DNA of 64,000 nucleotides from Prochlorococcus marinus CUG1415 (GTDB lineage Bacteria; Cyanobacteriota; Cyanobacteriia; PCC-6307; Cyanobiaceae): the NCBI RefSeq assembly GCF_017696015.1, contig NZ_JAAORL010000001.1:496001-560000 (forward strand), read 5' to 3'. Under the pieces are notes generated by a model. The model was not told where the DNA came from, did no database searches, and was given only the letters and a program-made list of their open reading frames with translations. The number at the start of each line of letters is the position of its first letter. The stretch's first letter is position 1. Positions 54,708 to 64,000 of the stretch are shown here, piece after piece. The position numbers and the translations under genes are program-made.

Positions 54708-55691
54708 TTAATTGTTATTACAGCTTGGTAACTTTGATAACCTTAAAATATCATTCAGTGACTTACCATAACTTTTAAGTTTGAAAGTCTCAGGATTAGT
54801 GATGGTGACATGATTAAAGTCATATTTTTTGATACTGAAGCTATCCCACGGGGTGGTTTGTATGGGAAGAATTCTTAATAATATTTTTAGAATTTTTTTT
54901 GTAAGGGGTATCGCAAAATATCTCCTCATATTATTTCTTTTTAAAAGTGTAATTATGGCCTGATCAATTGAAATAAATTTCTGACCTAGTACAAATTTTC
55001 TAAAGCCTTTGTATTGATCTTCTTTATAATTTTTAATTAGAAACCCGCAAATTTGAGCGATATCATATGCATGTATAAAGTGAAATTTAGAATCGAGTTT
55101 TAAAAATCTTGCCAACCAAAGCCATTTCCTAATTTCTTTCAATCCACTAGTTAAATAACTCACAGGATATTTACTTTTTTTGCCAAGATTTCCTCCAAAA
55201 ACCAAGGTAGGGAAAACAGCGAATGTTTTTTCTGCAAATGAGCTTTCTCTAAGTCTCTGGAAACATTCATATTTTGTTTGTATGTACTCCGTTCCATAAA
55301 TTAATGATTCCCTCATTAATTCTGTTTGTTTATCAAGAATGCTAGCTGTTGAAAAATAAATAATCTTTTCTAACTTTTCCATATCAAGCATTTCAAGTAA
55401 TTCTTCAAAAGCTTTAATATTTACTTCATATGCTCTTCTTGGATCTCCCCAAGCCGTAGCAGTATGTATTAGATAATTAATTTGACTAATTTCCTTTTTA
55501 TATCTATTTGATTCTCTGATATCGCATACTATTAACTTGACTTTGTTATTTTCTTGAATATTAATTGGTAGCTTACTTTTATCTCTTACCATGAGATAAA
55601 GCCTTAATTTTGTGTTTTTTAAAAACCAATCAACTAAATATTGGCCAACACATCCATTCGCTCCTGTTATTAATAAGTTTTTATAGGTCAA
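54708..55691 (-). CDS. NAD(P)-dependent epimerase/dehydratase family protein
   Basis: 327 residues, extended SDR: LLITGANGCVGQYLVDWF near 5-22, STASILDKQ, and catalytic YIQTK near 136. C-terminal half is diverse (KKILKILLRILPIQTTPWDSF), so substrate is uncertain: a nucleotide-sugar epimerase, dihydroflavonol-type reductase or chlorophyll-related reductase are possible. Eight bases from hemE, on the same strand, probably in one unit. Confidence 0.85.
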   Translation of the reverse strand: MTYKNLLITGANGCVGQYLVDWFLKNTKLRLYLMVRDKSKLPINIQENNKVKLIVCDIRESNRYKKEISQINYLIHTATAWGDPRRAYEVNIKAFEELLEMLDMEKLEKIIYFSTASILDKQTELMRESLIYGTEYIQTKYECFQRLRESSFAEKTFAVFPTLVFGGNLGKKSKYPVSYLTSGLKEIRKWLWLARFLKLDSKFHFIHAYDIAQICGFLIKNYKEDQYKGFRKFVLGQKFISIDQAIITLLKRNNMRRYFAIPLTKKILKILLRILPIQTTPWDSFSIKKYDFNHVTITNPETFKLKSYGKSLNDILRLSKLPSCNNN

Positions 55692-55699
55692 GATTTTGA

Positions 55700-56740
55700 C
55701 TAGTAAGTGAGTTTTTTTCCATGTTCAAAAAATGTTTGTGCATTTTCCTCTGGAGTACCAGGTAAAATACCATGACCTAAATTCAGAATATATTTCCTAT
55801 CTTTGACTTTATTGAAAGTATCATCGATCCTTTCTTTTATTGATTGCTTATTTCCAAATAAAATGCCAGGGTCAACATTACCTTGAATTCCTATCCTATT
55901 AGGGATTCTTTTACAAGCCTCTTCTATATCTACTGTCCAGTCTAATGAAATTATATCTACCCCAGTTTTGGCCATTCTTTCTATTACTCCAGCACTTCCT
56001 GAAATGTAGAGAATAACAGGTGTGTCAGGGTACTCCTCTTTTACAATTTCAACAACTTTTTTTTGATAAGGTCCAGCAAAGATGTCATAATCTTGTGGGC
56101 TTAGTTGACCTGCCCATGAATCAAAAATTTGTACTACTTGCGCTCCAGATTTTATTTGATATTTAAGATATTCACCAATAGATTTTGCAAAATGATCAAG
56201 AAGTTTGTGAAGTAAATCTGGTTCTTTAAAAGCCATTGATTTTATTAAAGAATAATTTTTACTGCTTTTACCTTCAACTACATATGCAGCAAGAGTCCAA
56301 GGTGCGCCAACAAAACCTAAAACTGTTGCTTCATTATTCACATCTTTTTTTAGTGAAGAAAGAACTTGTCCAACAAATCTTAAACTCTCACTTGGATTTA
56401 ATTCTTTTAAATTTTCTATCTGGCTAAGAGTTCTGATTGGGTCCTCAATTATTGGACCTTTACTTTCTATTATTTCAAAATTTATGCCCATCCCTGGAAG
56501 AGGTGTGAGAATATCTGAAAAAAGGATCACACCATCTGGTTTGAAAGCATGAAAAGGCTGCATTGAAATCTCATATGAAAGTTCTGGATTCTCAGACCTC
56601 TCTCTAAAGCTTGGGTAACGCTCCCTTAAATCCCTATAGATTTTCATATATCTTCCTGCTTGCCTCATCATCCATACTGGAGGCCTATTAACTTTTTTAC
56701 CTAATGCGGCAGAAAGTAGTAGTGGTAAATTTTCACCCAT
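55700..56740 (-). CDS. hemE: Uroporphyrinogen decarboxylase
   Basis: 346 residues. Removes four carboxyl groups from uroporphyrinogen III to give coproporphyrinogen III, needed for heme and chlorophyll. [25 protein letters not shown] at 20-44 is the family signature; [43 protein letters not shown] and [22 protein letters not shown] follow. Length normal. Confidence 0.97.
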   Translation of the reverse strand: MGENLPLLLSAALGKKVNRPPVWMMRQAGRYMKIYRDLRERYPSFRERSENPELSYEISMQPFHAFKPDGVILFSDILTPLPGMGINFEIIESKGPIIEDPIRTLSQIENLKELNPSESLRFVGQVLSSLKKDVNNEATVLGFVGAPWTLAAYVVEGKSSKNYSLIKSMAFKEPDLLHKLLDHFAKSIGEYLKYQIKSGAQVVQIFDSWAGQLSPQDYDIFAGPYQKKVVEIVKEEYPDTPVILYISGSAGVIERMAKTGVDIISLDWTVDIEEACKRIPNRIGIQGNVDPGILFGNKQSIKERIDDTFNKVKDRKYILNLGHGILPGTPEENAQTFFEHGKKLTY

Positions 56741-56863
56741 TTTTCAATTCGATATGTTTTTAAAAATAAATTTTAAAATTCCAACTTAAAAATCTTACAA
56801 TGCAAAGCATATCAAAAGCGTTATATGAACATTTATATGAAGCACTAAGTTAGATGGGTCCTC

Positions 56864-59131
56864 CTAATTTTTTTTTGATTGATGTTTGAAAATACTCACG
56901 CTTAATGGTGGCAAAGCAATGTCTAGAGCATTTTGATAATCATGAATATTGTAATTTATAGTTTCCTTACCTCCCATATTTCCTTTATTACTGCCTCCAT
57001 ATCTAGAGCTGTCTGAATTAAATATCTCTTCATAGAATCCTTCTAAAGGAACACCTACTTTATATGACCCATGAGTATTAGGTGTAAAGTTTGCAACTAC
57101 AACAAGCCACTCATTGGTATCGCTTTCTCTTCTCATAAAACTTATGACCGAATTAGATTTGTCACTACAATCAATCCATTGGAATCCATAAGGATCAAAG
57201 TCATTTTTCCATAACGCAGGTTCATTTTTATAAAGTTCATTTAGGTCATCAACCAAGTTTCTGATACCTTTATGAGGTTCAAATTCTAGTAATTCCCATT
57301 GCAGATCATCCCAAACATTCCATTCTTGTCTTTGTCCAAATTCCATTCCCATAAATATCGTTTTTTTCCCGGGATGGGTCCACATATAAGTTAGTAAAGC
57401 TCGAGTATTTGCATATTTCTTCCAGTCATCACCTGGCATTTTATGCAATAGGTGACTTTTCCCATGGACAACCTCATCATGACTAAGAGCAAGCATAAAG
57501 TTCTCTGTATAGTTGTATGTTATTGAGAATGTCACACTATTTTGATGGAATTGTCTGAACCAAGGATCTATCTCGAAATAATCGAGCATATCGTGCATCC
57601 ATCCCATATTCCATTTTAAATTAAACCCAAGTCCTCCCGTGTCTGTTGGCTTGGTCACCATCGGCCAAGTTGTTGATTCTTCAGCGATAGAAAGTGCACC
57701 AGGAAAATGTTGGAAGAGTACATGATTAGCCTGTTGAAGAAATTTAACAGCTTCTATGTTCTCATTCCCGCCATTCTCATTAGGTATCCATTCTCCATCT
57801 GGGCGTAGATAGTCTCTGTATAACATTGAAGCTACAGCATCTACTCTTATTCCATCGATATGAAATTGTTCAAACCAATAAACAAGATTGGCCACTAGGA
57901 AATTTCTTACTTCGTTTCTGCTGTAGTTAAAGATTAAAGTTCCCCATTCTTTGTGTTCTCCTATTCGTGAATCTCCGTGTTCGTATAGATGACATCCATC
58001 AAAAAATGCTAAACCATGTTTATCTTTTGGAAAATGACCTGGTACCCAATCAAGAATTACACCTATGCCCTCTTCATGACATTTATTTACAAACTCTCTA
58101 AATTCATTCGGAGTACCAAATCTACTCGTTGGAGCATACCAGCCTGTAACCTGGTATCCCCATGAACCATCAAAGGGATGTTCAGAGATTGGCATCAGTT
58201 CAATATGAGTAAATCCTCTCTCTTTCACATAAGGGATTAGTTTTTCTGTTAATTCTGGATAAGTTAATAATCTTGTTCCAGGTTTCAAATCTGCAGCAGG
58301 CACTGGATCTCTAAGATTTCCATTGTCTTCGAGATATTTATTATCTGTTGATTCATGAAGCCAACTTCCTAAATGCATCTCATAAACTGAAATTGGCTTG
58401 TTGATTTGAGTAGAGGAATCTCTATTTGTAATCCAAGAACTATCATTCCAATTAAAGTTATTCAATTTTGAAACTATTGAACCATTTTGAGGCCTGACTT
58501 CATGAAGGAAACCATATGGATCAGCTTTTTCATAAATATGCCCTTCTTGCGTTCTTATTTCATATTTGTATTTGTCTCCCTCTTTCATTATTGGCATGAA
58601 TAGTTCCCAAATCCCTCCTAATCTTCTTTGCATAGGATGATGTCTTCCATCCCAAGAATTTATATCTCCAATTATCGAGATTGATTTTGCATTTGGAGCC
58701 CAAAGACAGAACATGACACCCTTTTGATTTTCATCTTCAATTAGATGAGCTCCCATTTTTTCCCAAATATGATGATGATTCCCTTCTGCAAAAAGATGCC
58801 TATCAATCTCTCCCATCCACTCTTCTCTATAAGACCATGGGTCATGTTGTGAATGAGTGATGCCTCCTCTTGAAATAGTTATTTCGTAATTAGAATTTGG
58901 ATTTTCAGGCAGGATTGCTTCAAAAAGCCATTGATGATTTATGTTTTCGGCCTTATAGGTTTTATTTTTAAAATTTATTTTAACTTCATCTGCTTCAGGG
59001 ATCCAAACCCTTATTACCCATTTCTCTTCATAAAAATGAGGACCTAAAATTTTTAATGGATTATCATTGCAACAATTTTCTAGGTTGATAGCTTCTGATT
59101 TAATCCAGTCTGCTTGATTTGTATTTATCAT
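56864..59131 (-). CDS. glgB: 1,4-alpha-glucan (glycogen) branching enzyme
   Basis: 755 residues. Two N-terminal CBM48-like domains (about 15-110 and 125-230: [22 protein letters not shown]), then a GH13 barrel. [15 protein letters not shown] contains the catalytic Asp, [11 protein letters not shown] the Glu, and [12 protein letters not shown] the second Asp. C-terminal beta domain near 650-755. Makes alpha-1,6 branches in glycogen, the main carbon store for the fixed carbon of the cso/RuBisCO block. Confidence 0.97.
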   Translation of the reverse strand: MINTNQADWIKSEAINLENCCNDNPLKILGPHFYEEKWVIRVWIPEADEVKINFKNKTYKAENINHQWLFEAILPENPNSNYEITISRGGITHSQHDPWSYREEWMGEIDRHLFAEGNHHHIWEKMGAHLIEDENQKGVMFCLWAPNAKSISIIGDINSWDGRHHPMQRRLGGIWELFMPIMKEGDKYKYEIRTQEGHIYEKADPYGFLHEVRPQNGSIVSKLNNFNWNDSSWITNRDSSTQINKPISVYEMHLGSWLHESTDNKYLEDNGNLRDPVPAADLKPGTRLLTYPELTEKLIPYVKERGFTHIELMPISEHPFDGSWGYQVTGWYAPTSRFGTPNEFREFVNKCHEEGIGVILDWVPGHFPKDKHGLAFFDGCHLYEHGDSRIGEHKEWGTLIFNYSRNEVRNFLVANLVYWFEQFHIDGIRVDAVASMLYRDYLRPDGEWIPNENGGNENIEAVKFLQQANHVLFQHFPGALSIAEESTTWPMVTKPTDTGGLGFNLKWNMGWMHDMLDYFEIDPWFRQFHQNSVTFSITYNYTENFMLALSHDEVVHGKSHLLHKMPGDDWKKYANTRALLTYMWTHPGKKTIFMGMEFGQRQEWNVWDDLQWELLEFEPHKGIRNLVDDLNELYKNEPALWKNDFDPYGFQWIDCSDKSNSVISFMRRESDTNEWLVVVANFTPNTHGSYKVGVPLEGFYEEIFNSDSSRYGGSNKGNMGGKETINYNIHDYQNALDIALPPLSVSIFKHQSKKN

Positions 59132-59190
59132 GACTGGTGGATATTAAGGATTAATAATATCAAATGATTAACCAAAAAAAAAATAATTTT

Positions 59191-60765
59191 TTAAAAAAAA
59201 GGGGCCATTTTCATAAATGTTTTACTAAGGCTAAAACTAAGAGTAATAATTCTATGAATTGCTGAAGGTGCTCCAACATTTTCTTCCCCAAATCCTGGAT
59301 TAACTCCAATAGCAGGATAAGCTGCCGCTGAAATAGATAATCGAAGCTTGCTACCTTTAATCAAACAGATATTCGTTGGCTGCATAGTTATTGAATAAAT
59401 GCATTCCTCATTTATTTTAGAGTTTTTAACTCTTAAGAATCCAGTTGAGAATTGATTTACCTTCTCACCATATTCTTCAACTAGAGATAAGGCAAGGCAG
59501 ACATCAAAGTTTGGTTGATCACTTTTTATAGAGATTTCTAATTTAGGAATCCCTTTGAAATTTTGATCTTCCTCAAAAAACTTTGTTTGAAAAACACCTA
59601 CATCCAAACGTTTATCAATAATATTTCTATTAAACTTTCCTGGATTTGGACCTAAATGACCACCTTCAGATGGTGTAGGCCTCCAAGGGTCGTTAACAAT
59701 TGTGAACCAACCTGATCCTTTTGAATTTATGCTAAGACTTCCATCTTCAATTGCTATATTTGCGGTACCATCACTTTTAAGTCCAAAAATAAATTCAGGG
59801 TTAAAATCATTAACGAATTCGTCCCATTTATTTAATGAAATATTCCATATTTTTTTCTCTATTTTAGTATCATCAAAATTTAATTTTTTATCAAATTTTA
59901 AATGTTTATCAAAAAATTTTAATAAACACTCTTGTGATCCTTCCCACCAACTTAGATGTGTAGCATTCCCAATAAGTATCTCTGGACTTCCACCAGCTTC
60001 TTTTGATTTTTTATAAAGATCAAATGCACCTTTTAAATGTGGATCCCAAAGTCCTCCAATAATTAACATAGGTTTTTTAATCCATGTTGAAATTGGCTTG
60101 AATTCTTCAAATGGATAATTATTATTTAAATTTTTAAGCCATTCCAAGACAAAGCTATTAGGGTCGTATTTTTTTAAGATATCAAGTCCTTCCCTTAGAT
60201 AACTTTTATTTTCTAAGGATAATCTTATCTTTTCCCATTCAAGTAAATTATTTTCTCTTTTCTTTTTTAGTCCTGCAATTTGCAGGCCCCATGCAATATT
60301 GTTATGCCACCAATATGCTCCTCCGTCTGAGCACCAATGATCTTTAATATTCAACCCAGTCATTGCTGGAGATAAACAATCGGGAGGCTCTGAATTTAAT
60401 TCGCCAGTTAGTTGTGTAAATCCTTGATATGAAAATCCATATAAGCCAAGTTTCCCATTACATTCTTTTAAGGATCTCACCCATTTATGTGTTTCTGAAG
60501 TGTCGCTAGCTTCTTGTGTGAAACCATTGAAAACCCCTTCAGAAGATCCCATACCTCTAACATCCTGAATTATTACTATGTATCCTTTGTGAGCCCACCA
60601 TGAAGGGTGAGAGTAGGTAATGGTTGAAGCAATTTTCCTACCGTAAGGTTGTCTCATTAATAATGCAGGCCATGGCCCATGACCATTGGGCAACCAAATC
60701 CTTGATATAAGTCTTACTCCATCTCTAAGTACCAGAGATTTGTCAAACCATCTTATTTGATGCAT
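59191..60765 (-). CDS. CocE/NonD family alpha/beta hydrolase (X-Pro dipeptidyl peptidase-like)
   Basis: 524 residues from ATG 60765 (MHQIRWFDKSLVLRDG); an ATG 12 codons earlier would overlap the upstream gene by 29 bases. VLRDGVRLISRIWLPNGHGPWPALLMRQPYG leads to the nucleophile GFSYQGFTQ near 122; GLWDPHLKGAFDLYKK and NATHLSWW give the Asp and His. The C-terminal beta sandwich (about 330-524) with PWRPTPSEGGHLGP is the CocE/PepX domain. Substrate unknown (an acyl ester or peptide). Confidence 0.88.
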   Translation of the reverse strand: MHQIRWFDKSLVLRDGVRLISRIWLPNGHGPWPALLMRQPYGRKIASTITYSHPSWWAHKGYIVIIQDVRGMGSSEGVFNGFTQEASDTSETHKWVRSLKECNGKLGLYGFSYQGFTQLTGELNSEPPDCLSPAMTGLNIKDHWCSDGGAYWWHNNIAWGLQIAGLKKKRENNLLEWEKIRLSLENKSYLREGLDILKKYDPNSFVLEWLKNLNNNYPFEEFKPISTWIKKPMLIIGGLWDPHLKGAFDLYKKSKEAGGSPEILIGNATHLSWWEGSQECLLKFFDKHLKFDKKLNFDDTKIEKKIWNISLNKWDEFVNDFNPEFIFGLKSDGTANIAIEDGSLSINSKGSGWFTIVNDPWRPTPSEGGHLGPNPGKFNRNIIDKRLDVGVFQTKFFEEDQNFKGIPKLEISIKSDQPNFDVCLALSLVEEYGEKVNQFSTGFLRVKNSKINEECIYSITMQPTNICLIKGSKLRLSISAAAYPAIGVNPGFGEENVGAPSAIHRIITLSFSLSKTFMKMAPFF

Positions 60766-60772
60766 TTGGTTT

Positions 60773-61039
60773 TTAGTAAATCTCGGGGCAATAAAGACCA
60801 ATTACATATATAGAATAAAATTCAGCGTTTACTAAAGATAGTTTATTCTTTTTAGAGACAAAATTAGTTGCTTTAACTGAAGTCGCAGATTTATTGTCTG
60901 CATTGTACTCTTTAAACTTTTTACATAATTTCAAACCTTCATTAGGATTATTTTTTGCCCTTTCTAGTAAGTTAGGTTGACTTAAAATAGGATTTAATGA
61001 AGATGAAAGCATGAATAAAACAAATAAAAAAGATTTCAT
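60773..61039 (-). CDS. Small exported protein, unknown
   Basis: 88 residues. A signal peptide (MKSFLFVLFMLSSSLNPILSQ) followed by ~68 residues with two Cys (KLCKKF and GLYCPE) that could form a disulfide. No recognised family. Short spacers to the CocE-like gene and to the DUF4332-like gene suggest one transcript. Confidence 0.6.
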   Translation of the reverse strand: MKSFLFVLFMLSSSLNPILSQPNLLERAKNNPNEGLKLCKKFKEYNADNKSATSVKATNFVSKKNKLSLVNAEFYSIYVIGLYCPEIY

Positions 61040-61092
61040 TATTACTTACTTTTTTCTAAATTCTACATAAAAAATATTTTTTAACCAAGATT

Positions 61093-61500
61093 TTAAAAAG
61101 AATTGTAGATTTGCTTTGCTTTTTTAATCCATTTTTTTAAAAGAGCAAAAGTTATATCTGCTTCAGTTTTTACTCTTAGAATTCTTTCTAATCTCCCAAT
61201 TTTTCGTTCTAATTCGTAAGGTGTACATAGTGATAATGATTTAATAGATCCAATACCGCAATGTAAAAGTAGATATGCTTTCGGTGGAGAAATTTCAATT
61301 TCTTTTTTAAATATAGCTATGGCTCTAATTTTTTTTAAATTATTTAATGTGCATAGTGGAGATTTTCTTTGGATCTCATTTATATCTAAGTCTGAAAGAT
61401 TACTTAGTTTTTTAAAGTCAGTTAGATTATTTTGAATAAAAAAAGATTTCTCATGTCTAAAGTTAGTAGGCAAAAAATCTAAAAAGTTTTTGCTTTCCAT
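61093..61500 (-). CDS. DUF4332-like (helix-hairpin-helix) protein
   Basis: 135 residues. Two helical hairpin-like segments: TDFKKLSNLSDLDINEIQRKSPLCTLNNLKKIRAIA and PPKAYLLLHCGIGSIKSLSLCTPYELERKIGRLERILR, the latter like HhH DNA-binding motifs (G-I-x-S-I-x-x-L). Basic, cytoplasmic. I place it in DUF4332 by pattern; a nucleic-acid role is inference. Confidence 0.65.
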   Translation of the reverse strand: MESKNFLDFLPTNFRHEKSFFIQNNLTDFKKLSNLSDLDINEIQRKSPLCTLNNLKKIRAIAIFKKEIEISPPKAYLLLHCGIGSIKSLSLCTPYELERKIGRLERILRVKTEADITFALLKKWIKKAKQIYNSF

Positions 61501-61512
61501 TATTATTAGAGA

Positions 61513-61956
61513 CTAATTCATTTTTACATTTTTCTGCACTTTCCCTATTATTACTGGTTTACTTACTCCCTCTGAAATTTTTTCGAGTTTCCTTAGCTTT
61601 ATTTTTACGTTCGCACCCGACCTGCTACCTTTCCTCAGGTTTTCTGATAATTGCTCTAAAGTTGGTGCAATAGATTCTTCTGGGAAGTCATCCTCTGCTT
61701 TAGCAACAATTAAATCAAATCCGTTATCGTAAACAATTGGAACATATTTTGCACCTTCTATTACAACTTTTTCAGTATAACTTTGTATAAATGCCCAACT
61801 ACTTAATGAAAGTAATAATGAGAAAATGGTTGCTCCTATTATTCGAAATTTAAACCCAAAATTAAATATAAAAGCTATTACAGTAGCCATTAAAAGGCAT
61901 ATTCCAAATAATCCAAAGATTTTGGGTGTGTTCTCTAATAGTTCAAAAAAAGACAT
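61513..61956 (-). CDS. Ycf51-family (DUF2518) membrane protein
   Basis: 147 residues. Two N-terminal membrane helices (FGLFGICLLMATVIAFIFNFGF and IIGATIFSLLLSLSSWAF), then a soluble domain VVIEGAKYVPIVYDNGFDLIVAKAEDDFP and NLRKGSRSGANVKIKLRKLE. This matches the cyanobacterial/plastid Ycf51 family; function unknown. Divergent from the TamB-like gene, 64 bases apart. Confidence 0.8.
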   Translation of the reverse strand: MSFFELLENTPKIFGLFGICLLMATVIAFIFNFGFKFRIIGATIFSLLLSLSSWAFIQSYTEKVVIEGAKYVPIVYDNGFDLIVAKAEDDFPEESIAPTLEQLSENLRKGSRSGANVKIKLRKLEKISEGVSKPVIIGKVQKNVKMN

Positions 61957-62020
61957 TTAGTGGCTTTGACCTAATTAATTTCTTATATTTTGTAAGCCTA
62001 CTCTATTTTTGGGTTCTAAC

Positions 62021-64000
62021 TTGAAAAAAATTAGATCTCTAAATTTAAATACAAAAATTATTTATTTAGGGATAATCATGTCCTTAGGATTTTTAGGCAC
62101 CTTTTTATTAAATAATTTTTTAAGAGAAACTTATAGCACCAAGAAATCAGAACTAGAAAAAACCATTGAGAATTTTTTAAATAAAGAGGTTGATTTAGGT
62201 GATTATGCTGGAATTAGATTTCTGGGGATTGCTATTGGGAATTCCAAAATTATTGATAAAAAAAATATAGATTCTGAAATTAAAGCTAAGAATATATATG
62301 TGGGGATTATGCCTTTAAGGTCTTTTTTAAATCAAAAATGGATCATTAAAATAAAACCTGAAAATACTGAAATTAATATTGATAGGGACTTTTTCAAAAG
62401 AGAAAAATTATATCTAAGTAATAAAAATATTTCTAAGTCAAATTTGAATTATGATTTAATTTTTAATTTAACTAATTATTCAAATTTTAAATTGAAAGGA
62501 ATTGGATTAGATACTAAAATTAAGGGTGATCTTATATACAAGTCTGCTGATAAACAAATAATTGGAAATATAAAATCAAATTTTGAAGATAGGGGTAAGT
62601 TAGTATTTAAATTTAATAAGAAACTTAATAAAGACTTTTTGAAATTTGAGTTTTTTTCAAATGGGCTCAAACTTGGCTTGTCTGAATACAATGTTGGAAA
62701 TAGACAATTTTTATTAAAGGAAGGGAAGTTTAAATCCAATTTTAAATTTTACAAAATATCAAACCAAGCAATTTGTAAAGGAGGATTCTCTTTAAATAAA
62801 CTAAAACTAAATACCTATGGATTACAGGAAGATATAAACTCTGATTCTTTAAATTTTGGTTGTGAAAAAAATAATTTAATAGCTAATAATCTTGCATTTA
62901 AATATGGAAGTTTAATTTCAGATTTTAATCTTAATATTCCATTAAATCAAAGCGTTAATAAAATAGATCTTAAAGGAACAATTAAATTTGAAAATAGTTC
63001 AAACCCAGATGTCAATTTATCAGGGGGCATTCCATATTGGTTTGATAAAAGAGGAGTGAATTTTGGAAAGCTTAATTCTAAATTTGTATTAAATAGAACT
63101 AAGTTGGATAATTTAAATATTTTCAAAGGAAGAGGAATAAGCGGTTTTGTTACTGCTAATGGAGATTTTGGAGGAAGTATAAATAACCCTGAGCTTTTAG
63201 TTAAATTTAATGTTGATTATCCACAATACAAAAATATAAAAATCACAGAATTTTGGGGAGGTGAAATTAACAATAAAGATGATGAATATACAATAAACAT
63301 GAATAATAGAAATACGCCAGTTCCATCTTTTCTTACAATTAAATATGATTCAAATATAAAACTTAAGAAAGTAAATTTCAGTAGACTTTCTCGATCCAAA
63401 AAAGGTTCTAATTATGGAAGCTTAAATATGGTTAGAAAGGGCGATAAGATTAATTGGGATGCCAAGAATTTTCCTCTCAATGAACTTCAAATGGCGATAG
63501 GAAATGATAAGTTTGATAGGATTAGTGGAAATATTAATGGAACGGGATTTTTCTCGCTAAGTGATTCTTCCTATAGTGGAAGACTTGCTTGGAGTTTAGG
63601 TGAATATAGAAATATCAAATTTGCTAATTCTTTATTTTCTTTTGAAGTCAGAGACGATAATTATTATTTAAATTCTTCTTTATATCCAAATGATGGAGGA
63701 ATAATAGAAATTAATAATTATTCATCTAATAAAGAAATTTATGATATTAGTTTTGAAAATGTAAGTACAGATTGGACATTACTAACTATAGTTGATATTT
63801 TAGATTTTGATAATAATCAAATAAGTAAAAATAAGAAGTTAGAAAAAATAAAAAATTTAAATAATAATAAAAATAAAATAAGCAAAAATAAGACGTCGGG
63901 AAAACTAAAAACTTTAAATATTGATTTAAATAAAAAATCTTTAGAGGAAAAGGTCAATTTCATTAAAAACTATAATGCAGTAAATCTTTATTCTGGGGAT
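62021..64000 (+). CDS. TamB/translocation-assembly-module-like protein (cut by window edge)
   Basis: Open from a TTG at 62021 to the right edge: 660 codons without stop. A single N-terminal helix (IIYLGIIMSLGFLGTFLLNNF) anchors it, then a long beta-rich region with repeats of short amphipathic strands (e.g. GIRFLGIAIGNSKI, AKNIYVGIMPLRSF, NLNIPLNQSVNKIDLKGTIKFENS) typical of TamB/DUF490/AsmA-like bridge proteins that carry lipids or outer-membrane proteins across the periplasm. From ~605 an Asn/Lys-rich low-complexity stretch follows. The C-terminal TamB domain lies outside the window. Confidence 0.82.
   Translation, partial: MKKIRSLNLNTKIIYLGIIMSLGFLGTFLLNNFLRETYSTKKSELEKTIENFLNKEVDLGDYAGIRFLGIAIGNSKIIDKKNIDSEIKAKNIYVGIMPLRSFLNQKWIIKIKPENTEINIDRDFFKREKLYLSNKNISKSNLNYDLIFNLTNYSNFKLKGIGLDTKIKGDLIYKSADKQIIGNIKSNFEDRGKLVFKFNKKLNKDFLKFEFFSNGLKLGLSEYNVGNRQFLLKEGKFKSNFKFYKISNQAICKGGFSLNKLKLNTYGLQEDINSDSLNFGCEKNNLIANNLAFKYGSLISDFNLNIPLNQSVNKIDLKGTIKFENSSNPDVNLSGGIPYWFDKRGVNFGKLNSKFVLNRTKLDNLNIFKGRGISGFVTANGDFGGSINNPELLVKFNVDYPQYKNIKITEFWGGEINNKDDEYTINMNNRNTPVPSFLTIKYDSNIKLKKVNFSRLSRSKKGSNYGSLNMVRKGDKINWDAKNFPLNELQMAIGNDKFDRISGNINGTGFFSLSDSSYSGRLAWSLGEYRNIKFANSLFSFEVRDDNYYLNSSLYPNDGGIIEINNYSSNKEIYDISFENVSTDWTLLTIVDILDFDNNQISKNKKLEKIKNLNNNKNKISKNKTSGKLKTLNIDLNKKSLEEKVNFIKNYNAVNLYSGD

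Overview
The window comes from a picocyanobacterium, almost certainly Prochlorococcus of a high-light-adapted clade. The DNA is very AT-rich and genes are packed tightly. It carries an alpha-carboxysome operon with form IA RuBisCO, psaM, petE (plastocyanin), ndhL, both protochlorophyllide reductases, a ferrochelatase with a chlorophyll-binding tail, and the aldehyde-deformylating oxygenase/acyl-ACP reductase pair next to accA. The exact strain cannot be fixed by reading alone.

Layout. 0-9.4 kb: frr (cut by the window edge), pyrH, cobO and a lone tyrosine recombinase on the minus strand; hemH, ilvB and a small exported protein on plus; then a minus-strand run of a YfiH/PgeF-like protein, a Tab2-like protein and an S1-domain protein. 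9.4-17.5 kb: creatininase family, ado, aar, accA, an SDR, folE, trpF, a site-2-protease-like membrane protein and a lipoate-ligase-family protein. 17.6-23.7 kb: psaM, por, and the oppositely oriented chlN-chlB-chlL set. 23.8-32.5 kb: carboxysome block csoS1D, csoS1, cbbL, cbbS, csoS2, csoSCA, csoS4A, csoS4B and an acRAF-like gene. 32.5-44.8 kb: DUF3136-like protein, ridA, gloB-like, hisG, ABC exporter, GNAT, two glycosyltransferases, dnaA, a GST-like gene, glutathione reductase, a cation/Ca2+ exchanger and pyrC. 44.8-46.1 kb: a DUF805 gene lying between a decayed tRNA-Leu-like sequence and the intact tRNA-Leu(UAA). 46.1-64 kb: ndhL, DUF3007, trpA, cyAbrB, YciI-like, a small minus-strand cluster, a group 2-type sigma factor, hisIE, a QueD-like protein, clpB, petE, a nucleotide-sugar-type epimerase, hemE, glgB, a CocE-like hydrolase, small unknowns, Ycf51, and the start of a TamB-like gene that runs off the right edge.

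How the genes work together. Carbon fixation (carboxysome, RuBisCO, glgB storage), tetrapyrrole synthesis (hemE, hemH, por, chlLNB, cobO), electron transport (psaM, petE, ndhL) and lipid/alkane synthesis (accA, aar, ado) dominate. Most of it is ordinary core genome.

What deserves a second look: (1) an approximately 125-bp segment at 44797-44921 that aligns almost without gaps to the upstream region and 5' half of the tRNA-Leu gene 1.09 kb downstream, bracketing DUF805; (2) a series of inverted repeats at the junctions csoS1|cbbL, cbbL|cbbS, cbbS|csoS2 and csoS4B|acRAF; (3) a structured element and a 12-bp direct repeat in the 335-bp gap before csoS1; (4) a perfect 17-bp palindrome ending on the first base of dnaA; (5) a stand-alone phage-type recombinase with a complete active site. 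I found no CRISPR array, insertion sequence or rRNA gene.
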